The notes under the pieces are model-generated. The model did no database searches and was not told the DNA's origin. It saw only the letters and a list, made by a program, of their open reading frames with translations. A DNA stretch of 64,000 nucleotides from NCBI RefSeq assembly GCF_003336225.1, contig NZ_QPID01000002.1:124001-188000 (forward strand), written 5' to 3'. The stretch is from Corallincola holothuriorum. Lineage in GTDB: Bacteria > Pseudomonadota > Gammaproteobacteria > Enterobacterales > Neiellaceae. This document shows, piece after piece, positions 53,835 to 62,170 of the stretch (within the stretch, counting starts at the first letter, position 1; each line of letters begins with the position of its first letter). A program made the translations under genes and the position numbers.

Positions 53835-55213
53835 TACTGTTTTGGCTCAGCGGGTTTGCGGCGACGGCGGGTATTGCGCCGACGCGGACCACGGGACTTC
53901 AACTCTTTTACTAGCTTCTGCTGCTGACCTTCATCGCTGCTTTGGTAGTCGGTCCACCACTGACCCAGCTGTGCTACTTCACCGCCAGCGATCTGACCAC
54001 GCAGTAACAAGAAGTCGTAGGCGGCACGGAAGCGTGGATGACCAGCCAGTTTCGCCGCTCGGCTACCCATACGTTTCGGTAGCCTTAACTGCAGCTGCCA
54101 GATCTCGCGGGCTGGTACAGAAAAGCGTTTTGGCAGGGCGATACGTTTCTGTGAGCTGTCCAACACGTCGCTGCTGGCAAGGCCAAGGGCATCGACGTAG
54201 GGCAGATCGCTCTCTAGCATCAACTCATCACAACGGCGTTGTACCGGTCCCCAGTAAAGGGCGGCAAACAGGAAAGCTGGGGTGACACGTTTGCCTTCGG
54301 CAATTCGGCGATCTGTGTTTGCCAGTGCGGCTTCCAGGAAAAGCTCGGCGTCACTGTCACCCTCTTTGGTGAAACAGCTTTTAAGCGCAGGAAACAGCTG
54401 CTGCATCAGCTTGTATTCCCGTAGCATTTTGTACGTAGCTAACGCTTTGCCTGACAGGAACAGTTTTTGGATCTCTTCAAACAGACGAGCGGCGGGGATC
54501 TGCGCCAGCATGTTGGCCAGCTCTTTGATTGGCGCTGCGCTGCGTGGCGTGATGCTCATATCGAGTTTGACGGCGAAGCGGACGGCGCGCAGCATGCGCA
54601 CTGGGTCTTCACGGTAACGCGTTTCTGGATCGCCAATCAGTTCTATTTGACGCTTCTTGATCGCTTTAATGCCATCAGCAAAGTCATGCACGCTAAAGTC
54701 TGAGATATCGTAATACAGCGCGTTGATACTGAAGTCGCGGCGCTCGGCATCCTCTTCGATGGTGCCATAGACGTTGTCTCGCAGGATCATGCCTGTTTCG
54801 GCGTGGGCTGTGCCAACTGTGTCGTCTTCGGCATTGCTGTGGTGACCGCGCATGGTTGCCACTTCAATGATGTCACGACCAAACAGAATATGCGCCAGAC
54901 GAAAGCGACGACCGACAAGACGGCAGTTACGAAACAGTTTTTTTACCTGCTCAGGGCTGGCATCGGTGACGATATCGAAATCTTTCGGTTTGAGCCCCAG
55001 CAGGAGGTCGCGGACACCACCGCCGACTAAATAGGCTTGGTAGCCATTTTTATTCAGACGATAGAGTACCTTCAGTGCATTATCACTGATATCCGTTCGC
55101 GAGATAGAATGTGCGGAGCGCGGGATCACCGTGGCCGAAAGTTTTTCGCCAGATTTATCGCCGGCTTGACTGCCAACAGCTTGCTTGCACAGTTTTATGA
55201 TGCGGGAAAGGAT
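53834..55213 (-). CDS. pcnB: Poly(A) polymerase I, with a likely non-canonical ATC start
   Basis: This enzyme adds 3' poly(A) tails to RNA to speed decay. The nucleotidyltransferase core has YLVGGGVRDLLLG, KPKDFDIVTDASPEQVKKLFRN and RRDFSINALYYD; the C-terminus is basic (RRRNTRRRRKPAEPK). The first ordinary start codon, GTG 55129, has no ribosome-binding site. The frame is open back to a TAG, and at 55213 an ATC follows AGAGG by six bases. From it, LSRIIKLCKQAV lines up with the E. coli PcnB N-terminus FTRVANFCRKVL, whose start codon is the rare AUU. I therefore place the start at ATC 55213, giving 459 residues. Confidence 0.93.
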   Translation of the reverse strand: MLSRIIKLCKQAVGSQAGDKSGEKLSATVIPRSAHSISRTDISDNALKVLYRLNKNGYQAYLVGGGVRDLLLGLKPKDFDIVTDASPEQVKKLFRNCRLVGRRFRLAHILFGRDIIEVATMRGHHSNAEDDTVGTAHAETGMILRDNVYGTIEEDAERRDFSINALYYDISDFSVHDFADGIKAIKKRQIELIGDPETRYREDPVRMLRAVRFAVKLDMSITPRSAAPIKELANMLAQIPAARLFEEIQKLFLSGKALATYKMLREYKLMQQLFPALKSCFTKEGDSDAELFLEAALANTDRRIAEGKRVTPAFLFAALYWGPVQRRCDELMLESDLPYVDALGLASSDVLDSSQKRIALPKRFSVPAREIWQLQLRLPKRMGSRAAKLAGHPRFRAAYDFLLLRGQIAGGEVAQLGQWWTDYQSSDEGQQQKLVKELKSRGPRRRNTRRRRKPAEPKQ

Positions 55214-55289
55214 AGCTAACCTCTAAATTACGCTGAAAATTTGGGCGCTAATGATATACCAGAGTGTAGCTGGGTAAAACTGGCAAGGA

Positions 55290-56201
55290 TCAGTCGATGG
55301 CAATTTTCTCACATTTTGCTACCTGATCGAGCTGCCAATGCGCTACTCCCCACTGTAAAACCTCATCGACACTGCCATCCTGACACTCGTTGGGCACTTT
55401 TTGCCCCAAAAACCTCAATGCATCTATTAGCTCTAATACTCGTTGATCTTCTCTTAGGGCTGGGGCATGGGTTTGCTTAGAGAGTTTATGGCCGTCGGCG
55501 TGAGTGGCGAGCGGTAGATGCAAATAGTCAGGTGCAGTGCTTCCCAACGCATTAAAAAATGCTATTTGGCGCCCGGTTGGCGTGATCAAGTCAGCCCCAC
55601 GCACGACTTCGGTAATGCCGGTGTCAATATCATCCACCACCACGGCGAGTTGATAGGCATAGAGGCCGTCGCGGCGGCGAATAATGAAATCTTCGTTGGC
55701 GAAGTCGCTGGGCAGGATGATTTTGCCCTGTAACTGGTCGTCAAATTCCGCCACCGGATGGTGATTTACAAAACGTAGGGCGGTGTTGTCTGGGCCAAGG
55801 TCGCGTTTACGGCAGTGGCCAGAGTAGTAACCACCGCGTGCCATGATGCTTTTGCGGGTGCAGTTGCAGTGATAGCTGAGGCCTGCGTCGGCCAGTCGTT
55901 GCAGAGTTTCGTCGTACGCTTGGCTCCGGTCACTCTGATAGAGCAGTGACTCGTCCCAGTGCAGGCCAAACAGTTCCAGTTGACGCAGGATAATATCAGT
56001 GGCGCCGGGCATCTCCCGTGGCGGATCGATGTTTTCGATACGGACGAGCCATTGCCCACGGTTAGCACGCGCTTGCATGTAGCTACCGACAGCGGCAACT
56101 AAAGAGCCAAAATGGAGGGGGCCAGAAGGTGAGGGAGCGAAACGGCCGCGATAGGGCGCGGCCGTTTTAATTAGCGGCTGTGATTCAGCGTTATCTGACA
56201 T
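55290..56201 (-). CDS. gluQ: Glutamyl-Q tRNA(Asp) synthetase
   Basis: This 303-residue truncated GluRS paralogue adds glutamate to queuosine in tRNA-Asp. [22 protein letters not shown] carries the HIGH-like motif, [12 protein letters not shown] the KMSKS-like motif, and YHCNCTRKS with [11 protein letters not shown] the zinc-binding Cys set. No anticodon-binding domain is present, as expected. It lies downstream of dksA, the common order. Confidence 0.96.
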   Translation of the reverse strand: MSDNAESQPLIKTAAPYRGRFAPSPSGPLHFGSLVAAVGSYMQARANRGQWLVRIENIDPPREMPGATDIILRQLELFGLHWDESLLYQSDRSQAYDETLQRLADAGLSYHCNCTRKSIMARGGYYSGHCRKRDLGPDNTALRFVNHHPVAEFDDQLQGKIILPSDFANEDFIIRRRDGLYAYQLAVVVDDIDTGITEVVRGADLITPTGRQIAFFNALGSTAPDYLHLPLATHADGHKLSKQTHAPALREDQRVLELIDALRFLGQKVPNECQDGSVDEVLQWGVAHWQLDQVAKCEKIAID

Positions 56202-56232
56202 CAGCAGAGCGGTGGCAGAGCCACCAGCATCA

Positions 56233-56682
56233 TTATCCAGCTAACTGCTTTTCTTTGATCTCAGCGAGCGTTTTGCAATCGATGCACAAATCAGCCGTCG
56301 GACGAGCTTCCAAGCGACGAATACCGATTTCAACACCGCATTGATCACAGAAACCGAAGTCATCTTCTTCGATGGCTTGCAGAGTTTTCTCAATCTTTTT
56401 GATCAGCTTACGCTCGCGATCACGGGTTCTCAGTTCCAGACTGAACTCTTCTTCCTGAGCTGCTCTGTCCACTGGGTCAGGGAAGTTTGCTGCTTCATCC
56501 TTCATGTGGGTTACAGTGCGATCCACTTCTTCGCGAAGTTGATTGCGCCAGGCTTCGAGGATCTTTCTGAAGTGCTCAAGCTGAGGCAAGCCCATGTATT
56601 CTTCACCAGGCTTGGTTTGATAAGGCTCAACCCCTGCGAGCGAAAGAATGCCCAGACTGCTAGCTGCTTTGCCTTGAGGCAT
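56233..56682 (-). CDS. dksA: RNA polymerase-binding transcription factor DksA
   Basis: This 149-residue factor enters the RNA polymerase secondary channel and works with ppGpp. The coiled coil [18 protein letters not shown] leads to the tip [12 protein letters not shown] with its acidic residues. The zinc finger CDQCG and CIDC is intact. ATG 56682 is chosen because AAGGAG lies seven bases upstream; ATG 56688, two codons earlier, is too close to it. Confidence 0.97.
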   Translation of the reverse strand: MPQGKAASSLGILSLAGVEPYQTKPGEEYMGLPQLEHFRKILEAWRNQLREEVDRTVTHMKDEAANFPDPVDRAAQEEEFSLELRTRDRERKLIKKIEKTLQAIEEDDFGFCDQCGVEIGIRRLEARPTADLCIDCKTLAEIKEKQLAG

Positions 56683-56829
56683 GCCCATTCTCCTTCGTTA
56701 AAACAACAGTACCTAAGTAAATTAGGGCGCTATCTATACCAGAAAGTGTAGTTTCCCGCAATTTCGATTGCATGCTTTTGTTAGTGGCTCTACAGCTTGG
56801 CGATCAAGTTTGCTTTAGTTGGTGATTGA

Positions 56830-57534
56830 TCAACCAAATGTTAATGAACGGTCGAGCACTATTTGCTGGCGCGAAATATCGCAGCCGTAACAGATAACTT
56901 CAACCCCTGCAGCCACTGCTTCATCCAATGTTTTTGCATAAACGGGATCGATGTGAGCTGCCGCTTTGACCGAATGGATCCCCGTATGAGTGACACAGAA
57001 AAGCAGTACTGCACGGCAGCCCGCCTTGACCTGCTCAATCAGTTCTCGCAGATGCTTTTGACCGCGCGTGGTCGCAGCATCTGGAAAATAACCTTGGCCC
57101 TCTTGTAATAGGGTCGCCATCTTTACTTCGAGATAGCAGTCGGCAGAGTCGCTATGGTCACTGAGGAGGAAATCGACCCGGCTGTTCTCACTGCCATACT
57201 TAACCTCGCGGCGCACCGTGGCATAGCCGCGCAGTTCGCTAATGCGCTGGTCAGCGAGAGCTTCTGCCACCAGCTTGTTCGCCAAAGCGGTATTGACGCA
57301 GATGAGATCGCCAGCCGGATTTTGAGTCAACTGAAGTGAGCCGGGCAGCTTGCGCTTGGGATCATCGCTTAGGCTGAAAAATACTGGCCAGTGCTCACCG
57401 ATGCAGCCAGTCATTGCACCGGTATTTGCGCAGTGCAGCGTCATCAATTCGCCGTTTTCAAGCTCAACATCAGCAAGAAAGCGTTTATATCGCTGTAATA
57501 GCCGTGCTTTTTCCAGTGGGGGGGTAAACTTCAT
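56830..57534 (-). CDS. sfsA: SfsA, DNA/RNA nuclease-like sugar fermentation stimulation protein
   Basis: This 234-residue protein starts MKFTPPLEKARLLQRYKRFLADVEL and has TMHCANTGAMTGC-like LHCANTGAMTGCIG, then RVDFLLSD and CYLEVKMATLL, the PD-(D/E)XK-like site, and RGQKHLREL. It is the usual upstream neighbour of dksA. The molecular role is not settled. Confidence 0.95.
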   Translation of the reverse strand: MKFTPPLEKARLLQRYKRFLADVELENGELMTLHCANTGAMTGCIGEHWPVFFSLSDDPKRKLPGSLQLTQNPAGDLICVNTALANKLVAEALADQRISELRGYATVRREVKYGSENSRVDFLLSDHSDSADCYLEVKMATLLQEGQGYFPDAATTRGQKHLRELIEQVKAGCRAVLLFCVTHTGIHSVKAAAHIDPVYAKTLDEAVAAGVEVICYGCDISRQQIVLDRSLTFG

Positions 57535-57668
57535 TCGCTGTCGCTACACTTAAGTCATCTCGGGCAGATAAGCATTACAGACAAGCGGGCGTGCTGTCGA
57601 TAGCGAATTGCCAGCAGCGTTGATGGCGCTTGAATACTAGCTAACCAGAAAAATCAAAGGAACGAACC

Positions 57669-58994
57669 ATGACAGAGCAGATCGTCGTTGAGTTAACCGA
57701 GCTTCCCGCTGCTGAGCGCTGGGGCAATCATGGCCTTAGTTTTGAAAGTGAGCTGGTTAAGCTGCATCTGAAAAACGACGATGAGTGTCCGTTACGCCAG
57801 ATCCAGAAAGCCGCGCGACAGCTTTCTGCTCTGGGGATCCGTCAAGTACAGCTGCATGGTCACCATTGGCAGCTTGCTGAGCAATGGGCATTTGCCCAAG
57901 GGTTTGCCACGACGCAGGGGGATTATCAGATCCAATGGGCGCCGATGGAGGCTTCTGGGCATGAAGAGCTACTTGCCAGAGATAGCGCTTTTCGCTGGCT
58001 GAAAGAGGTTACTCATCTAGGGCCTGAACAATGTACACCGACGATGCTTGCCGAACGCGCGTTGACCTATCTGCAGCAGATGGCGGGCGACGCCATCGCT
58101 TATGAATGGCTGCAGGGTGAAGAGTTGTTGGAGCAAGGCTGGATTGGCCTGCATGGCGTCGGGCGTGCGAGTCAGCACCCTCCCGTGATGTTGGTGGTCG
58201 ATTTCAACCCCAGTGGTGAATCGGATGAAGCATACGAAGTGGCGTTGGTAGGTAAGGGGATCACCTTTGATAGCGGTGGTTACAGCCTGAAAAGTAGTGA
58301 AGGGATGCTGACCATGAAAGCCGATATGGGGGGCGCCGCTACTGTCACCGCAGCGTTGGCTTTGGCGATCCAGCGGGGCTTGGATAAACGTGTGCAATTG
58401 ATACTTTGCTGCGCCGAAAATTTAGTTAGTGGAGAGGCATATAAACTGGGTGATGTGCTGACTTATCGCAACGGTGTCACTGTCGAAGTGGTGAATACCG
58501 ATGCGGAAGGGCGCATTGTGTTGGCGGATGGTCTTCTAAAGGCCGCAGAGATAAATCCCCCGCTGTTGATTGATGCGGCGACGCTGACCGGCGCTGCAGT
58601 TGCTGCTTTGGGGCGTGAGTTCAACGCCCTGTTCGCCCTTGACGACGAGGCTGCGCAGAAAGCGTTAGCGGCTTCAGTCGCAGAGCAAGATCCGCTATGG
58701 CGTCTGCCCTTAGCGCTCTGGCATCAGCATAGCTGCCCTTCGGCTTATGCTGATACCGCCAATAGCCGTGCGGTGAAAGGTGGTGGCGCTGGCGGCGCCT
58801 CAAATGCGGCGGGTTTCCTGTCACGGTTTGTGCCGAACCAAGGCAAAGGCTGGTTACACTTTGATTTGGCTGCCTCTTTTAATAGCAGTGGCAATGCGCT
58901 GTGGGATACTGGCGCTACCGCGCAGGGCGTACAGACCATTGCTCATCTGTTGTGTGAATACTCGGCTGACGAAGACGCGAAGCGAGATGCTTAG
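57669..58994 (+). CDS. pepB: Aminopeptidase B (leucyl aminopeptidase family)
   Basis: This 441-residue M17 enzyme binds two metals and removes N-terminal residues from peptides. The C-terminal half shows VGKGITFDSGGYSLKSSEGMLTMKADMGGAA and VVNTDAEGRIVLADGL with the metal ligands and catalytic Lys/Arg. The short N-terminal domain and length fit PepB rather than PepA. AAAGGA precedes ATG 57669. Confidence 0.94.
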   Translation: MTEQIVVELTELPAAERWGNHGLSFESELVKLHLKNDDECPLRQIQKAARQLSALGIRQVQLHGHHWQLAEQWAFAQGFATTQGDYQIQWAPMEASGHEELLARDSAFRWLKEVTHLGPEQCTPTMLAERALTYLQQMAGDAIAYEWLQGEELLEQGWIGLHGVGRASQHPPVMLVVDFNPSGESDEAYEVALVGKGITFDSGGYSLKSSEGMLTMKADMGGAATVTAALALAIQRGLDKRVQLILCCAENLVSGEAYKLGDVLTYRNGVTVEVVNTDAEGRIVLADGLLKAAEINPPLLIDAATLTGAAVAALGREFNALFALDDEAAQKALAASVAEQDPLWRLPLALWHQHSCPSAYADTANSRAVKGGGAGGASNAAGFLSRFVPNQGKGWLHFDLAASFNSSGNALWDTGATAQGVQTIAHLLCEYSADEDAKRDA

Positions 58995-59036
58995 CGCTTT
59001 TAGATACACGATGGGAGTAGCGACTGCGCTGTTAAC

Positions 59037-59567
59037 CTAGTTGCCAAGCAGTGGCCACCTTTCTAGCTCAATATACCTGACGCCAGTTGCCTCACTGCGC
59101 GATTGAAATAACGCAAAATGGTCGGCGTGAAATGAGATATCGACGGCGAGGTCGGCCAGCTCTGGTGGCTGCCGCACTTTTCGGCACAAAGTAATGTGGG
59201 GCTGGTAGGGGCGTTGTTCTCGCTCTATGCCTAGTGCATCGGTGATCTGATGCAAGCTTGTCACCAGCGAGAGTAATTGCGGTGGCGGAACGCCGGGCGC
59301 GAGATAGATGATCTGCGGCTTGCGCCAGTAACCGAAATGATCGCAGGTTTGCTTAAATCCGGCTGCCGATATTTGTCGGCACCACAGGCGCAGCTGCTGT
59401 TCTTGCTCTTCCCCTAATTGACCAAGAAACGCCAGCGTTTGGTGCAGGTTGGTTGTGCTTACTAAACTGCCCCAAGTGGCAAATTGGTTTTGATATTGGC
59501 TGATCTGTCGCTGGATTTTTCGATTAAAGCCCAAAGCTAAAAACAGGCGTTTGCCCTGATTTGTCAT
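59037..59567 (-). CDS. thpR: RNA 2',3'-cyclic phosphodiesterase ThpR (LigT)
   Basis: This 176-residue 2H phosphoesterase has the two catalytic motifs LHQTLAFLG and PHITLCRK. It starts KRLFLALGFNRKIQRQI. E. coli ThpR ligates or hydrolyses 2'-5' RNA bonds; the cellular role is unclear. ATG 59567 is used; GTG 59576 or 59570 are alternatives. It is convergent with pepB. Confidence 0.93.
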   Translation of the reverse strand: MTNQGKRLFLALGFNRKIQRQISQYQNQFATWGSLVSTTNLHQTLAFLGQLGEEQEQQLRLWCRQISAAGFKQTCDHFGYWRKPQIIYLAPGVPPPQLLSLVTSLHQITDALGIEREQRPYQPHITLCRKVRQPPELADLAVDISFHADHFALFQSRSEATGVRYIELERWPLLGN

Positions 59568-59642
59568 CACAAGCACTCAGTTGTCGCTGACGGTTAGGTT
59601 AGAATAGGCCAAGCCTGATAGAAATTGGAATGACTAAACTCC

Positions 59643-62159
59643 GTGCCACTTCCTCCGATCGCCAGCCAAACCAACGAGATCTGCCGCGCGCTGAACAGCC
59701 ACAGCATGGTTATTCTCGAAGCGCCGCCAGGTGCCGGTAAGTCGACCTATCTGCCGTTACAGCTGTTGCAAGATCCAGCATTTGCTGACGGTAAGATCCT
59801 GCTACTGGAACCCAGACGTTTGGCGGCACGCAATGTGGCTGGCTTTCTGGCCAAACAGTTGGGTGAAACGGTGGGTAGAACCATTGGTTTGCGGATGCGG
59901 CAAGAGACCAAGGTCAGTGCCGGTACACGCTTGGAGGTGGTGACCGAGGGGGTCTTAACGCGTTTATTGCAGCGAGATCCAGAGCTGAGCGGTGTCAATC
60001 TGGTTATCTTTGATGAATACCATGAGCGCAGCTTGCATGCGGATCTGGGGTTGGCGCTGGCTTACGATGTGCAACAGGGACTGCGGGATGATCTGATCCT
60101 GTTAGTGATGTCTGCCACGTTGGAAGGGATGCCGCTGACCGAGCGTTTTCCTGATGCTGCATTAGTGCAATGTCAGGGGCGCAGCTTCCCCGTTTCATTG
60201 CATTACCAAAGTCGTGAGCGGCGCGCACCGTTGGCACCTCAACTGGCGCAGTTAACTGAACAAGCACTGCTAGCGCACGAGGGCTCGGCTCTGGTGTTCT
60301 TGCCCGGTGTGTATGAGATACAGCAAACACAGCGAGCGCTCGCTGACCGTCTGAGCAAACAAGCACAACTTGCGCATCAGCAGATAGATATTGTTCCCCT
60401 CTACGGCGGTTTGACCGCTGCCGAGCAGATTGCTGCGATAGCCCCTGCTGCGCCAGGTCGGCGCAAAGTGGTGTTGGCGACCAATGTTGCTGAAACCAGT
60501 TTAACCATCGACGGTATCTCTTTGGTGATCGACAGTGGTTTGCATCGTCAAGCCAGTTATCACCATAAAATTGGCCATACCCGCTTAGATACGGTGGAGA
60601 TCTCACAAGCATCAGCTACACAGCGGGCAGGTCGGGCTGGGCGTTTGATGCCGGGGCACGCTTATCGTTTATGGTCGGAAGAGCTGCAGAGTCGTAAGGC
60701 GAAACAAACGCCAGCGGATGTGATGACGGTAGATCTTACTGCCATGGTGCTTGAGCTTGCCCAGTGGGGCGTACACGAGCCTGAGCAGTTGCATTGGCTG
60801 CAGCTACCATCGGCCAGTTTGTGGCGCAGTGCGGTTACACGACTGCAAGGCTTCGGCGCCCTTGATGCTGTTGGCAAACTTACTGCCCATGGCCGGGCAT
60901 TGGCGCAATTAGGCACGACCCCTGAGTTTGCGCAGCTGCTGTTATGGGCAATGAAAAACAGCGCATTATCTGGCGTTCAGGCAACTGCCGTGGCGCTAGT
61001 GGCTTTGCTGGAAGAGCGGTTACCGAAACAACCTTTCGCTGATGATCTGCCCCGTTGGCTTGATTGGATAAAAGCCAAAGGAGCGCCGCATCAGGAGTTG
61101 CGTTCGCGGATCTTAACGCGCAGCTCGCAACTTTGGCTGCAGTTGCTGCCGAATGCTGGCCGGTGGCAGGCGCAACAGATTGATAGTGCCTGGAGCGGTG
61201 TACTCGTTGCGGTGGCATATCCCGGTTGGATCCTTGGTCAACGGGGCGCCAGCTATTTAGCTGCCCATGGCTTCGGTGCGCAGTTAGGTCGAGACTCGCA
61301 TTGGCAGCAGGCCAGCTTGTTGGCGGTGGCTGACATGCGTGATGGCTTTGCTGGCGATCCTATTGTTGCCCTGGCGGCACCGCTGACGCAGGCAGATCTC
61401 GTTCGCTACTGCTCCGAGCTCATTTCGGAGCAAGTCAACGTCGGATGGGATCAACGTTTGGGGCGGGTTGTTGCGACCGAAGGGCGTTACCTTCAGGCGT
61501 TGCCCCTAGAAACCCAACCGCTGGCTATCGGTGCTGATGACCCGCGTTGGCAACAGGGGGTGCTCGATGGTTTGCGTCAGCGTGGCGTAGAACGGCTGCC
61601 CTGGACACCGGCGCTGCGCCAGTGGCAGCAACGTGTGATGATGGCTGCACAATGGCTACCGAATGATCCTTGGCCGAAACTTGATGATCAAACGTTGGCG
61701 GAGAATTGGGATTGGCTGGCGCCGTTTCTGACGGCGGTTCGTCATCCTGATAAATTGACCTCGTCGCAGTTAGCGCAAGCGTTGAAAAGCTGTTTAGATT
61801 GGAATTTGGGGCAGCGTCTGGAACAGATGTTACCTACCCACTGGACAGCGCCCACAGGCACGCGGATCGCATTGCAGTATGATGATGGTCGTCCGCCACG
61901 TATTGCTGTGAGAATGCAGGAGATGTATGGTCAGCAAAGCTCGCCAACAGTGGCTGGAGATGTGCCCGTGGTGGTGGAGCTACTCTCCCCGGCAGGCCGA
62001 CCATTACAGGTAACCCAAGATCTGGCGGCATTTTGGCTGGGTAGTTACCGAGAGATACAAAAAGAGATGAAAGGGCGTTATCCCAAGCACTACTGGCCGG
62101 ATGATCCCGGCAACGCTCAAGCGACCCGTAAAACCAAGCGGGCAATGAACAATCAGTGA
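59643..62159 (+). CDS. hrpB: ATP-dependent RNA helicase-like protein HrpB
   Basis: This 838-residue DExH helicase has Walker A LEAPPGAGKSTYLPLQL, motif II FDEYHERSL, motif III MSATLEG, LFLPGVYEI-type motif IV, TNVAETSLTIDGI and QRAGRAGRLMPGHAYRLW. The HrpB-specific C-terminus ends in YPKHYWPDDPGNAQATRKTKRAM. The start is GTG 59643. It lies eleven bases upstream of mrcB, the usual order. Confidence 0.95.
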   Translation: MPLPPIASQTNEICRALNSHSMVILEAPPGAGKSTYLPLQLLQDPAFADGKILLLEPRRLAARNVAGFLAKQLGETVGRTIGLRMRQETKVSAGTRLEVVTEGVLTRLLQRDPELSGVNLVIFDEYHERSLHADLGLALAYDVQQGLRDDLILLVMSATLEGMPLTERFPDAALVQCQGRSFPVSLHYQSRERRAPLAPQLAQLTEQALLAHEGSALVFLPGVYEIQQTQRALADRLSKQAQLAHQQIDIVPLYGGLTAAEQIAAIAPAAPGRRKVVLATNVAETSLTIDGISLVIDSGLHRQASYHHKIGHTRLDTVEISQASATQRAGRAGRLMPGHAYRLWSEELQSRKAKQTPADVMTVDLTAMVLELAQWGVHEPEQLHWLQLPSASLWRSAVTRLQGFGALDAVGKLTAHGRALAQLGTTPEFAQLLLWAMKNSALSGVQATAVALVALLEERLPKQPFADDLPRWLDWIKAKGAPHQELRSRILTRSSQLWLQLLPNAGRWQAQQIDSAWSGVLVAVAYPGWILGQRGASYLAAHGFGAQLGRDSHWQQASLLAVADMRDGFAGDPIVALAAPLTQADLVRYCSELISEQVNVGWDQRLGRVVATEGRYLQALPLETQPLAIGADDPRWQQGVLDGLRQRGVERLPWTPALRQWQQRVMMAAQWLPNDPWPKLDDQTLAENWDWLAPFLTAVRHPDKLTSSQLAQALKSCLDWNLGQRLEQMLPTHWTAPTGTRIALQYDDGRPPRIAVRMQEMYGQQSSPTVAGDVPVVVELLSPAGRPLQVTQDLAAFWLGSYREIQKEMKGRYPKHYWPDDPGNAQATRKTKRAMNNQ

Positions 62160-62170
62160 TCCGGAACACT

